DNA of 15,000 nucleotides from the NCBI GenBank assembly GCA_012295275.1, contig CM022665.1:23474446-23489445 (forward strand), written 5' to 3'. The position numbers were made by a program, and so were the translations under genes. Below, piece by piece: positions 1 to 8,619 of this stretch (position 1 is the stretch's first letter; every line of letters starts with the position of its first letter). Origin of the DNA: Chrysomallon squamiferum. Taxonomy: Eukaryota; Mollusca; Gastropoda; Neomphalida; Peltospiridae. The notes under the pieces are model-generated. The model searched no databases, was not told the DNA's origin, and saw nothing but the letters and a program-made list of their open reading frames with translations.

Positions 1-289
1 AATCTAGATAATAAGTAGGAAGAAACATTTAATTATACACCTTAATTTATAAGCGGTTTTACATTATAAAATCTATTCTGCGATTTATTATTATCATTGT
101 TTGTTGCTGCTGTTGAATATCCAGTAAATAAACTGGCACGAATTAAGGAACATGGGACAAAAGTGTTTCTTTCTTTCTTCTTAAGTCAAAATAAAATATT
201 AAACAGATTATTAGAGCTGTTGAACAGATGTCTTGAATTTTTCAGGCTTTCAAAATCACCGTTTCTTTTCTGTAAGAACCATCAACTTC

Positions 290-880
290 TCTGATCAGCT
301 ACTTGAGAACTGAATTCACTACATCTTTTGTGTTGGGTGACGTCATGGCTAATCATAGAGCCTGGTCTTCTAGCTGATATTTGAAACAATGATTTAGCTG
401 CTAATGAGATAATATACACCGACACTAAATGTCTTCCCCGTCAGCGTTACTAAGGAAATGGAATATATCCGTATAACGTATTGATTTTATGTCAAATGAA
501 AAAATAAAAGACGAACATCTCTGATCACTGGATCTTTGGTTGAAAGACAATTAGTCTTTTTGACTTGTGATTACAGAGAGAAAAAAGACGTTGTCCACAG
601 TCAAATTAGAGCTATCATATTGCCTTCGTTTGACCAAAGTCTTCTAATTAGTTGTTCGTTTATTTGCCGCCGGATCTCGACGTCCTCTCGTCACAACGAG
701 ATTTCGCGAATGCCTGGTGCGGATCACGTGATCGAAGCGTGCCACGCCATCTTGAAAAGATGTTGCCTCCATTCGCCTCAATTTAAATTGGTCCGTCTTT
801 GTGTTACGCAGCAGGATAAAAAGTGAACGATGCATGTATTTCTTCCCCTCTGATTTGAATTATAATTGGCACAGAACATT
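290..880. promoter_or_regulatory. Repeat-poor intronic block, possible enhancer
   Basis: The block has balanced composition and no simple repeats, unlike its flanks. It holds the CRE at 338-345, homeodomain-type cores and CG-containing motifs around 665-745. Open frames of under 100 codons on both strands have no recognisable domain. Reading it as regulatory is inference from composition and position in a developmental gene. Confidence 0.25.
338..345. promoter_or_regulatory. Consensus palindromic CRE (TGACGTCA)
   Basis: This is a perfect 8-bp CRE, the binding site of CREB/ATF factors. Four bases later comes CTAATC (349-354), a bicoid/Otx-type homeodomain core. It lies in an intronic block free of simple repeats. 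The site is exact; its function is inferred. Confidence 0.35.
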
Positions 881-1088
881 TTTGTATTCTTTAAACAAAG
901 ACAAAGCGGTATGTTTCAAAAACTTTGGGGAAAAAGAAAAGAAAAAAAGAAAGAAAAGATACTCTATCTAAAAGAACAAATAACAAACTTAAAAACAATG
1001 TAATTAAAAGTTATATAATTTATTTCTAAAATGATATGTACAGTTTAATATGTCAGTCCAAATTGCAGACTAAATTACCATAATTAAT

Positions 1089-1108
1089 AAAAAAAAAAAA
1101 AAAAAAAA
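1089..1108 (+). repeat. Poly(A) tract, A20
   Basis: An uninterrupted run of 20 A. No retroposon body is recognisable upstream, so it is listed as a simple homopolymer. Confidence 0.9.
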
Positions 1109-1424
1109 TTGAGAATTTTAAATCATTATTCCCATTAGTGATGAAAATGTTTAAGTCTTTAATTATCGAACTGTATCTGAATAGCGCTTATAGAAACCCG
1201 AAACCCGTTTTATTTATTTATTTAATTTTTAATTTAATTTTATTATTTTCTTCTATTCGGTTTGTTTTGATTACTCTTAGCTATTTCATACTAAGATGCA
1301 GTGTACTGTTCGGCATCTTAGGCAACTTCAGAATGTGTGTTATTTGTTTGTTATCTTACGTGACTCTGTGCAGTCTTATCATCCGTATTGGCAGATTATT
1401 AACAAACACATGTTTAACTAGATA

Positions 1425-1600
1425 AATACGGGTCAATCGAAAAGCAAGCCGAAGTAGTCCGCACACAATGCCGTCGTGAAGATATTTGTCACAGATTACT
1501 AATGTCATCAGTTTATCAGAGTCTCCCTCTGTGAGATTCGCACTGTCTGTCTAATACAACTCGATAATTAACACAGCGTGATGCAAACTGAGAATTTCAC
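1425..1600. other. Complex intronic sequence without identified gene
   Basis: About 175 nt of non-repetitive sequence between T-rich repeats. Nothing recognisable was found in it. Confidence 0.5.
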
Positions 1601-1907
1601 TGATAATAACGTTTATAATAATATTATTGTTATTGTTACACAGCTGATAATAAATTTAAAATAAAATATAAGAATGTCCTAAGGCGTAATAGGTTAGTAA
1701 TTTTTGTATTTATTTATTTAGATTATATAGTATTTATTATATATTTGTTTATCCGGTGTTCTATTTTTTTCTATTTTATTTTATTTTATTAATCTATTTA
1801 TTTGTATTGATTTACTAAACATGACTAAAAAATTTTTTTAAAAATTAAAAAAATTGTGAAAAATAATATTAGTGTAGCAGCGTATTTTTTATTTACAATA
1901 TATATTA

Positions 1908-1993
1908 TGATTTATTTATTTATTTATTTGTTTATTTATTTATTTTTTATTTATTTTATTTTATGTATTTATTTATTTATTTATTTATTTATT
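1908..1993 (+). repeat. Imperfect (TTTA)n microsatellite
   Basis: Mostly TTTA units with TTTG and TTTTA interruptions. It merges into the ATT tract that follows. Confidence 0.9.
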
Positions 1994-1994
1994 C

Positions 1995-2058
<64 letters not shown>

Positions 2059-2059
2059 T
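1995..2059 (+). repeat. (ATT)n microsatellite, about 21 units
   Basis: A pure ATT/TAT trinucleotide run. It creates a long poly-Leu open frame that is an artefact of the repeat. Confidence 0.95.
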
Positions 2060-2069
2060 TATCCTGTCC

Positions 2070-2620
2070 CGATATTTTTTTTCTATTCTAACAAAAATTT
2101 CATTTACCTTGGAATTAACTCAAGTCGAGTTTCTATCCAGTGATCGATACTGTAATAATGAGCTAACTGTAAGAAGTGTTCATTTTGTGTGATCATCTGC
2201 TGTATAACCCGATTTCTGTTACATTGCATGTTAAATTCTAATCATTTAGCACGATAAGGAAACCTCAATGTCACCGAGTGCTTCTTACTGCATCTCTCAC
2301 TCTGACGAAACAAAAATACCGAGGAATCTATCTTGTGTTTGCGTCTGCTTCTAGAACTTGTCAGAACCGGGGGTGTCTACGTAATGTGACACAAAACAAG
2401 CTTCATTGCCTCAACATGAAATAATACATTAACTCCACGTCTTACGTTGTCTAGCGATCGCCAAGTCTAGTCTCAAGAATGACCCTGTTAGTTTTATTAG
2501 TTATTTTCCATATTTGTTCATTTTTAGCGACTGCTACAGTAAAGGCTATGATAGGTTCTTTGATGTAACAGTAGTTATGGAATCGATCCTAGGATATATT
2601 ACATTTATTATAAGTTGTAT
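2070..2620. other. Complex intronic block, no gene seen
   Basis: This is non-repetitive DNA about 350-900 nt upstream of exon A, with several CG-containing motifs. It has no splice-bounded coding segment that I can recognise. It might be regulatory, but there is no direct evidence. Confidence 0.3.
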
Positions 2621-2974
2621 TAAAAAAAAAAGGTTTACAAATGTCTGGTTCTAGCAGTCAGTTTGGTTACAATCTGAAAGACTGTTATTATGTAACGAAT
2701 AACGCCATCTAAAACCAACCATTTAGTACATAAAGATATAAATATTAATATATGGTGTAAAGAAATATAATATAATATAATATGTTTTCTCTGTGGAATA
2801 GTAAATAACGAGAATAATAAACCTATCTTCATGTTATCTCTTATTAAATACATAAATCATTTGTGTTCTCAGGCAAAGGGAATAAAATAGACTATACGAC
2901 CAGTGGTAATGTAATGTCACTACGAATGTAAAATATTCGCTGTTGATTCCTTTATTGTTTTATTTTATTTTCAG

Positions 2975-3098
2975 AACTATTTTCACAAGTTATCAACTGG
3001 AGGAACTAGAGAGGGCATTCAAAGATGCACATTATCCTGATCTGTACGCCAGAGAACTGCTGGCTTTGAAGATTGATCTTCCAGAAGACAGGATACAG
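2975..3098 (+). CDS. Vsx: Vsx homeobox gene, internal exon A (homeodomain residues 5-46)
   Basis: This exon codes for most of a paired-like homeodomain, from the last base of an Arg codon (homeodomain position 5) through helices 1 and 2 to Gln46. Visible signatures are [12 protein letters not shown] at the start of helix 1, the AHYPD turn, YAREL, and LPEDRIQ leading into helix 3. This combination is characteristic of the Vsx/Chx10/ceh-10 family as I know it. The exon is preceded by a T-rich tract and CAG (acceptor AG at 2973-2974) and followed by CAG|GTATTT (donor at 3099). It is 124 nt long; the upstream intron is phase 2 and the downstream intron phase 0. The Gln46/Val47 junction is the intron position common in paired-class homeobox genes. 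The exon supplying the N-terminal arm and the protein start is not in the window. Vsx proteins are nuclear DNA-binding regulators of retinal and interneuron development in studied animals. The gene is recognised with high confidence; Vsx1 versus Vsx2 orthology cannot be settled here. Confidence 0.95.
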
Positions 3099-3106
3099 GT
3101 ATTTAT

Positions 3107-3110
<4 letters not shown>

Positions 3111-3200
<90 letters not shown>
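3111..3200 (+). repeat. (CT)45 microsatellite
   Basis: A pure CT run of 90 nt starting 12 nt after the exon A donor GT begins. The spliced RNA would carry a long CU-repeat, a typical binding sequence for PTB-type proteins. A T/C-rich stretch follows to about 3245. Confidence 0.98.
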
Positions 3201-3203
<3 letters not shown>

Positions 3204-3399
3204 TTCGCATTTCCTTTCTTTATTTCTACTTTTCTTTCTTTCTGTCCATTAAACGGGCCTCTCTAAGGAATGTGTGTAATAATGTGTGCGTGTATATATG
3301 TATTTGGGATGCGGGGTGTGTTTGTGTGTGTTTCTACAAGTTTAGGAATAAACGTAGTTTTAGGGAGTAATTAATACATTCTATGTTTAGTACTTCGCC

Positions 3400-3840
3400 G
3401 ATAGGCTGTTATTTCTCACTCTTTCCCAAGCCTGTAAAAAGAACGAGTCAGTTGTACAAGAAAAGGGAAGTGATATTTATGCATCTGTTCGATGAGGTTT
3501 TTATTACCACTTGCCTTCATCTCGGCATGGGTTAGATGCAGCAGCAAATTTTCACGTTTATTTTGTGATTTTAAACCACGATATTATGACAGCGACACGC
3601 TTCTTAATCAGTTTATTTGCCGTATCAAAATAAACACATTTGCGTGAGGGCAATACGTGAACATTTTCGTCCCTACATCTCCAGTTTACATCAAAGAATT
3701 TTTTTTTCACTTCTCTAAATAGTTCGAGGGTCTTGACGCTTCTTGTGTTCCAAGCCACTAAGCACGTGTTCACCAATGTTTTCTCTGAAAATTTCACACA
3801 CACGTGCAAGGATAACAAACCTATTATATCGGTTAGCTTT
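3400..3840. other. Intronic block without gene
   Basis: Ordinary-complexity sequence. A minus-strand frame at 3558-3818 is open for 86 codons but shows no family motif, and I take it as chance. Confidence 0.4.
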
Positions 3841-4009
3841 GTTTTTATAAAGATTCTTTTATTATTATTTTATTAGTTATCTATATAAATAAAAAAACTA
3901 ACAGCTAATTCAGAGGAATCTATGAACTGTATGTGTGAGTGTGCACGCGCGTGTTATACTGACATTTTACAATATTTATTTTAGTGTAGCAGTTAATATA
4001 ATGTATAAG

Positions 4010-4450
4010 GAATGAAAAAGAAAAAAAGAAAAACAAATAAAAAAACAAAACAAAATAAAATTATAATAAATAAATAAATAAAAAACTGAGAAAAGGGAAA
4101 AGTCATAGCATATCAATTTATTTTTAAAAAATATTTATTCATTTATTTCCTCTTGTTCTTGTTATTATTATTATAGTATCGTTTACAAGGCACTTGAATC
4201 CACTTGTATGATTTATGTTAATCTTGACTACTTAATTCCATAAACTACATATAACATCCTAAGACTCCCTCCATAAAAATACAAATAAAAAACATACAAC
4301 ACTTATTAATCAAAATATTGAAAAATAAAAATATTCGCTGTAAAATGACAAATAAACAAAATAACACTTAAATAATAAACAATAAAAAGAAGAAAAGAAA
4401 CAACGATAGGGTGGTGGGGAACAACAAAAAACGCCAATAAAAAAATTAAC
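4010..4450 (+). repeat. A-rich low-complexity stretch
   Basis: Mixed runs of A with AAAT, AAAC and AAAG units. No gene or recognisable element was found. Confidence 0.7.
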
Positions 4451-4494
4451 CAACACATAAAATCCTAAACAAGTGGACAAAACTGGGATGCAAA

Positions 4495-4958
4495 AATCAC
4501 AGATCGCACAGATGCAAGTGCAATCCGTGGTTCACTAAAGCCTTGATCTCATTAACCAATCAAGGGCCATTAAGCAGATTATGTCACCAATGATAATGCG
4601 ATGGCCCATATCTCCCCGAACTTATTACTGTTTGAGATTCGGTCTGAAAATACCAGTGACGTTTAGGTTATTTTCAAAATTAGATATGTTGCTATCGCTT
4701 ATCCTAATTAAATCTTTGAGTTGTCTTTGTTCATCTGAGCGAAATATTGCCTGACAGGTTAACAGACTTTAATGGAATAATGTGATAGGCATTCGAGATC
4801 CATTGATCAAAAAACCGACATTATGATATTAATTTGAAATTGAAAACCGTGCAAGAACACAGTTAGGTCGTCTCGTGCCAGAGTTATGTCAAATTACCGA
4901 GAATAGACGAGAAATTGTGGCTGTTCCGTCCAATTTGCCAACAACGTGAGTGCGGGCG
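4495..4958. promoter_or_regulatory. Repeat-free intronic block, candidate enhancer
   Basis: About 460 nt of balanced composition between two A-rich low-complexity regions. It contains TAATTA (4705-4710), a Sox-like CTTTGTT (4725-4731) directly followed by the E-box CATCTG (4732-4737), and ATTA cores around 4540-4580. It has no useful open frame. This motif mix resembles neural enhancers, and the lack of microsatellites suggests constraint. Both are inference. Confidence 0.3.
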
Positions 4959-4980
4959 AAAAAAAAAAAAAAAAAAAAAA
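4959..4980 (+). repeat. Poly(A) tract, A22
   Basis: Homopolymer at the end of the complex block, followed by A/G-rich sequence to about 5045. No SINE or processed transcript body was recognised upstream. Confidence 0.9.
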
Positions 4981-5159
4981 TGAAAGAAAAAAATCAAGAA
5001 AAGAAAAGAAAAAAAGTGAAAATGCAAAAAAAATGAGAAAAAGCAGAGTAGATTAACTTCCCTTTAGTTGTTAAATTATTTTTTTTTATTAAAGTTTGAT
5101 ATGAATTTTAAATGAACATTGTTAAAATTTGATATTATTTTGATTTCTTAGTAATGTTC

Positions 5160-5160
<1 letters not shown>

Positions 5161-5192
<32 letters not shown>

Positions 5193-5213
5193 TGTAGGTA
5201 TGTATGTATGTAA
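5161..5213 (+). repeat. (TATG)n microsatellite
   Basis: About 12 tetranucleotide units with one TAGG variant, inside the homeodomain intron. Confidence 0.95.
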
Positions 5214-5463
5214 GTATACAAACATTTTTATCCTTCAGTTATTTCATAATTTCAGGTTAATATAAGAAAATGAAAAAAACTAATAAAAGAAAATGTATTA
5301 GAGTAACTAAGGAGAACACTTTTGTATATGTATATGAGCACCTTCGAGCGTTTGTATGTATAAAAGTTCATATTTTCCTTTAAAACTGTTATTTGTTTGT
5401 TTGTTTATGTGTTCATTTATTAGTTAGTTTCTTTGTTTATTAGCTTCTATTTTATCTTAAAAG

Positions 5464-5644
5464 GTCTGGTTTCAAAATCGGAGAGCCAAATGGAGGAAGT
5501 CGGAAAAGACCTGGGGAAAGTCTAGCATAATGGCGGAATATGGTTTGTACGGCGCAATGGTACGTCATGCACTTCCGCTTCCTGATTCGATAGTCAAAAG
5601 TGCAGAAAAGGGAATTGAAAATTCAAATGCTCCTTGGTTACTTG
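5464..5644 (+). CDS. Vsx: Vsx homeobox gene, exon B (recognition helix and CVC domain)
   Basis: The exon opens with [12 protein letters not shown], the end of homeodomain helix 3, with Gln50 and Asn51 as expected for a Q50 paired-like factor. The homeodomain ends near 5505. The rest is the CVC domain that defines the Vsx group, with [16 protein letters not shown] followed by LPLPDSI and APWLLG. The acceptor AG is at 5462-5463 after a T-rich tract. The donor is G|GTAATT, with GT at 5645-5646, so the exon is 181 nt and ends one base into a Gly codon (phase 1). Compared with vertebrate Vsx2 as I remember it, the stretch just after the helix reads RKSEKTWG instead of RKREKCWG. The CVC domain is known in the family to contribute to DNA binding and protein contacts. 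An open frame continues past the donor to 5829, but the match to Vsx stops at the donor and resumes in the next exon. Confidence 0.95.
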
Positions 5645-5976
5645 GTAATTATTTGCTATTACATTATGATTTAGCAATTTTTAATAATAATAATGCTAGT
5701 CACCTATTTTTGGGGCAGATGCTGTTAGGTCATGCTGAAGTTCCAATACAAATGTGTATCACTGATAGCATTTCCTCCCACACACCCAAAACAAATCATT
5801 TCCAAGGAAATCATTTATTTCGGATGTGAAGGAGTAGAGTAAATTTTTTTTTTTTTCTATAAATATGGCTTACAATCAAAAATTACGGTTCTGAAATAGA
5901 AATGAAATTAGTATTAACATGCCTATAATGTTCAATATACTACCACTACAACACCAGTAACAACAACATCAACCAC

Positions 5977-6030
<54 letters not shown>

Positions 6031-6041
6031 CTATCCTACAG
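5645..6041 (+). other. Vsx: Vsx last intron (within CVC domain)
   Basis: This is a GT-AG phase 1 intron of 397 nt splitting the Gly codon of the APWLLG motif. The donor is GTAATT and the acceptor CCTACAG. A T-rich run lies at about 5842-5857. The 3' end is dominated by CAA-type and AAT repeats instead of a pyrimidine tract. Confidence 0.9.
5977..6030 (+). repeat. (AAT)18 microsatellite abutting the last-exon acceptor
   Basis: An uninterrupted (AAT)18 that ends 11 nt before the exon C boundary. It occupies the place where a polypyrimidine tract and branch point are expected. Confidence 0.97.
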
Positions 6042-6316
6042 GAATGCACAAAAAATCGATCGAAGCTTCACAAAAAATGAACGAGGACGAAGAGAACGAC
6101 GAAGGCAACAACGACAGCAACGACGCCAGCAAACATAAAGATGAACTGAAATCTGAGAGTATCGCGGCACTTCGTGCTAAGGCGCAGGAACACAGTGCTC
6201 GTCTTCTGCAAGCTGCTTCCAGGGACAGCGAAAACCTTGAGCGGGGCAGTGATAAAGGCTCAACGAAACCCCCAACATTTCAAAATACTGGAGAGGTCCT
6301 GCGACCCGGGCAGTGA
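6042..6316 (+). CDS. Vsx: Vsx homeobox gene, terminal coding exon C (end of CVC, acidic linker, OAR-like motif, stop)
   Basis: Positions 6042-6043 (GA) complete the Gly codon begun in exon B. The frame then reads MHKKSIEAS, the conserved end of the CVC domain. Next comes a linker rich in Glu, Asp and Asn (about residues 13-34 of this exon), then an OAR-like motif with SIAALRAKA and EHSARLL, then a hydrophilic tail and TGA at 6314-6316. The exon gives 90 residues after the Gly, and the three visible exons together give about 192 residues. Known family members are several hundred residues long, so roughly the C-terminal half is present. The acceptor is CCTACAG, with AG at 6040-6041, directly preceded by an (AAT)18 microsatellite. 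OAR motifs in paired-like factors are linked to modulation of transactivation. I see no frameshift or internal stop, so the gene looks intact in this part. Confidence 0.93.
6152..6214 (+). other. Vsx: OAR-like motif of Vsx
   Basis: The 21 residues coded here contain SESIAALRAKAQEH. They match the OAR (otp/aristaless/rax) consensus core SIAALRAKA seen near the C-terminus of many paired-like homeoproteins. The position after the CVC domain and an acidic linker is as expected for Vsx. About 33 residues follow before the stop. Confidence 0.85.
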
Positions 6317-7170
6317 GCTTCGTCGTTAGTTATTGAATCAATAACTACTGCAGCAACAACGAGTAATTCATCGAAGAGCGATGTCGACAATATCCGCCCA
6401 CTTTTGCATGTGCAGTTCAACGACTGAATTTGATTGGTCATATTATGTACTCGTGACGGAATCATTTTAGAATTCTCTTTCGTTTCACATTTAACGTTTG
6501 TCAGTCAAATTAAAAACAAAGAGGACAAAAAAATAATAGTAATTTTGGCATACCCCCATGGTACCAGTAGTAATAGTAAGCAGGATTAGCCAACGCAGTT
6601 TGAAAGGGAAATAACTCCTTGGCACCGCTAATAATTATGTCGGAAACGAAAGTCATTGAGATGGCGTTGATAAAATTTACAATGTCATCGAGTCTGCTGC
6701 ATATTTTGACTGCCATGTGTATATTATTCCTTTTTGTTATTCGTCGTTTCTATCGACGTTCTTGAATTATTTTAAATGGTTGTAAAGTTATGTACAATAT
6801 AAAAGTGAGATTTCGCAAGTACAATTGTTATATGTTGTCTTGTCAACGAACAATGAAAGCAGTGAAACATCAAGGTTTAAGATTATCATGTTTGTTTCAG
6901 ATGGTGGGAATTTCCTTATTATTATAATATCATTTTATCAACGAAAATACATTTTTAATTTTTTTATAAATTATTCGTAGCCTTCGTTAAATAACAGAAA
7001 GAGCAACAACAAAAATTATCCAAAGATTAGCTACGTAGCTGTGTTATCTTCCTTCTGTTCATCATAATGATGTGTTTTGATATTAATATTCAAATATTAA
7101 GTACTGCAATTATTAATATTATTTCAGATAATATATTATTATCAATAAATTAATGGTTATTGTTGTATGT
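6317..7170 (+). other. Vsx: Putative Vsx 3' UTR
   Basis: This is non-coding sequence after the TGA at 6314-6316. The first canonical AATAAA after the stop is at 7144-7149. It is followed by GT/T-rich sequence (about 7157-7175) suitable as a downstream element, so cleavage might lie near 7160-7170. Variant signals exist earlier (AATATA at 6796-6801), and another AATAAA is at 7537-7542, so the true end is uncertain. I see no gene here. Confidence 0.4.
7144..7149 (+). terminator. Candidate polyadenylation signal AATAAA
   Basis: This is the first canonical AATAAA downstream of the Vsx stop codon, with a GT-rich element 10-25 nt later. In such AT-rich DNA this hexamer is common by chance, so the assignment is tentative. 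Confidence 0.35.
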
Positions 7171-7173
7171 TTT

Positions 7174-7194
7174 ATTATTTTATTATTATTATTA

Positions 7195-7258
<64 letters not shown>

Positions 7259-7259
7259 T
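7174..7259 (+). repeat. (ATT)n microsatellite
   Basis: Long ATT/TTA run with a few TTTTA interruptions near its start, just downstream of the candidate Vsx polyadenylation site. Confidence 0.95.
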
Positions 7260-8110
7260 TGACTATTATCATTTTATTGTTTTATAGTTAGTTTCTTTTC
7301 CTTGCTGTCAAATAATTTATTTGATTTAGCATCCAAATGTAAAGGAATAGGAAAAAAATGTATTATTATTAGTATAATTATTATTATTTTACCTACTTAA
7401 AATTAAAAAATGCCATAACAACTTACAAACAACAATCACAGAAAAGTTATCTATTGAAAATGCCTTATGTAAATTATGTTTAGTTTGATACATGTATGTT
7501 AATGATGTGTGCAACGTTGGTGCTAACTATTAATGAAATAAAAATATAAAAAAAATAAAATAAAATAAATAAAATCAGTTATTCATTGTCACTTCATCAC
7601 ATATTTTGATGGGAGCTGTGGTAATTCTTTGAGGTTTTTTTTACATCGTATTTTCTTTTCTTTCATTCCTTCATTATTTATTTCATTTTATTAATAGAAA
7701 ACATTTATTTCTATAAATAAAATATATTAATTCTGCGTCAATATGGTTCAACAATTCCAAAAAGTGTCGAAAGAAAATTAATTATTTTACTAATAATTTG
7801 ACAACTCAATACTTAATGCAATATCATTAAATCTGTATAATCGATAAGATAAAAAGAATATATATTCACAGAGGAAAACAAAAATAACAGAAAATTCAGT
7901 ACGGTATGCCACTCGAAATTACGGTATGAGTAAAACATTGCATGATAAATATTTTAAGCTGCCAGGTAAAGAGTACAGAGCCAATTTCATTACTTAAATG
8001 AAACTTCAGATCATTTCATTGCTCTGAGAAAAAAGTTTAAAAAAAAAAAAGAAATAAAATAAATAAAAACAAAAAAGATCTTTACACTTGACGTAGCAGA
8101 TACCATCCAT
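7260..8110. other. AT-rich intergenic sequence, no gene seen
   Basis: Low GC with short A-rich patches (about 7540-7575 and 8038-8075). It has an alternative AATAAA at 7537-7542. No coding or RNA gene was recognised. Confidence 0.5.
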
Positions 8111-8357
8111 CATGATTTAAATATTATTTTGTTTGTTAAGTAGTTCGCCTACAGTTACAGCCAGGGGAATATCTCGTTTGTCATTGTTATTTTTTTTACC
8201 CCCACCCAAATGCAATATATTTAAATAATTAAAATTTTGGATAATTACAGTCATACTGTTACATGTCTCCTGGATACAAAGGTGATAAAATGAGAGAGAA
8301 CTGAATGAAATACGCTTGTAGGTAAATATATCACATTTGAACAATGAAAGATTACGC

Positions 8358-8400
8358 ACATTTTTTTTATTTTTTTTATTTTTATTTTTTTTATTTTTTT
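8358..8400 (+). repeat. T-rich low-complexity run
   Basis: T runs separated by single A residues. The minus-strand Lys/Asn-rich open frame over it is a repeat artefact. Confidence 0.85.
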
Positions 8401-8581
8401 TCACGCGTAAATTCTAGAATATAATAATGTAGACTGCAAAAGAGGTAAGGTTGAACTCTGACGAAGCAGTTTCATTAATCATTTATTTATGATTATCATC
8501 ACAACCACCAAAAACATTATCATCATTATTTTAAATCACATTTGGCTTTTATGTCTTTTTCGCATATATTAAGATATTAGC

Positions 8582-8609
<28 letters not shown>
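8582..8609. repeat. (AT)14 microsatellite
   Basis: A pure alternating AT run of 28 nt. Confidence 0.95.
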
Positions 8610-8613
<4 letters not shown>

Positions 8614-8619
8614 TACATC

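Larger units (their letters stand above)
1..2974 (+). other. Vsx intron, 3' part (upstream end outside window)
   Basis: Everything before the exon A acceptor is read as intron of Vsx, because exon A begins inside a codon at homeodomain Arg5 and no upstream exon with the basic homeodomain arm was found. The intron holds a moderately complex block at about 290-880, an A/G-rich run (923-960), A20 at 1089-1108, T-rich TTTA/TTTTA repeats (about 1197-1245 and 1700-2060), and a second complex block at about 2070-2620. An unrelated small gene inside it cannot be excluded, but open frames here show no recognisable domain. Confidence 0.8.
3099..5463 (+). other. Vsx: Vsx intron inside the homeodomain (Gln46/Val47)
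   Basis: This is a GT-AG phase 0 intron of 2365 nt with donor GTATTT and an acceptor ending TTAAAAG. It contains (CT)45 just inside the donor, a T/C-rich run to about 3245, and a block of ordinary complexity at about 3400-3840. An A-rich stretch at about 4010-4440 is followed by the repeat-free block 4495-4958, A22, A/G-rich sequence and (TATG)n. No ORF in it looks like a gene. Confidence 0.9.
2975..5505 (+). other. Vsx: Homeodomain coding span (split over at least three exons)
   Basis: Homeodomain residues 5-46 lie in 2975-3098 and residues 47-60 in 5464-5505. Residues 1-4 and two bases of Arg5 must come from an exon upstream of the window. Key DNA-contact residues Arg5 (third base only seen), Gln50, Asn51 and Arg53 are present or implied. 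The intervening intron is 2365 nt. Confidence 0.9.

Noticed and set aside
536-826. 96-codon plus-strand open frame
   Set aside because: It lies in the Vsx intron, has no recognisable domain, an overlapping frame on the other strand, and no gene context. Likely chance in a balanced-composition block.
1138-1425. 95-codon hydrophobic open frame
   Set aside because: Its hydrophobicity comes from TTT/TTA-rich low-complexity DNA. No signal or family motif.
1-2974. Search for the preceding Vsx exon with the basic homeodomain arm
   Set aside because: No Lys/Arg-rich segment ending in a donor of the right phase was found. The exon is presumed upstream of the window.
3558-3818. 86-codon minus-strand open frame inside the homeodomain intron
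   Set aside because: Looks moderately protein-like but has no recognisable motif, no splice partners and no conservation evidence.
4500-4980. Retroposed sequence ending in A22
   Set aside because: No pol III boxes, no LINE-like tail and no target duplication seen. The A run looks like one of many homopolymers.
5645-5829. Open continuation of exon B past the donor
   Set aside because: Vsx homology stops exactly at G|GTAATT and resumes at 6042 in the right phase. The continuation would matter only as a retained-intron product.
6280-6716. Two minus-strand frames over the Vsx end and 3' UTR
   Set aside because: The first overlaps the end of the Vsx coding exon in antisense. Neither has recognisable motifs.
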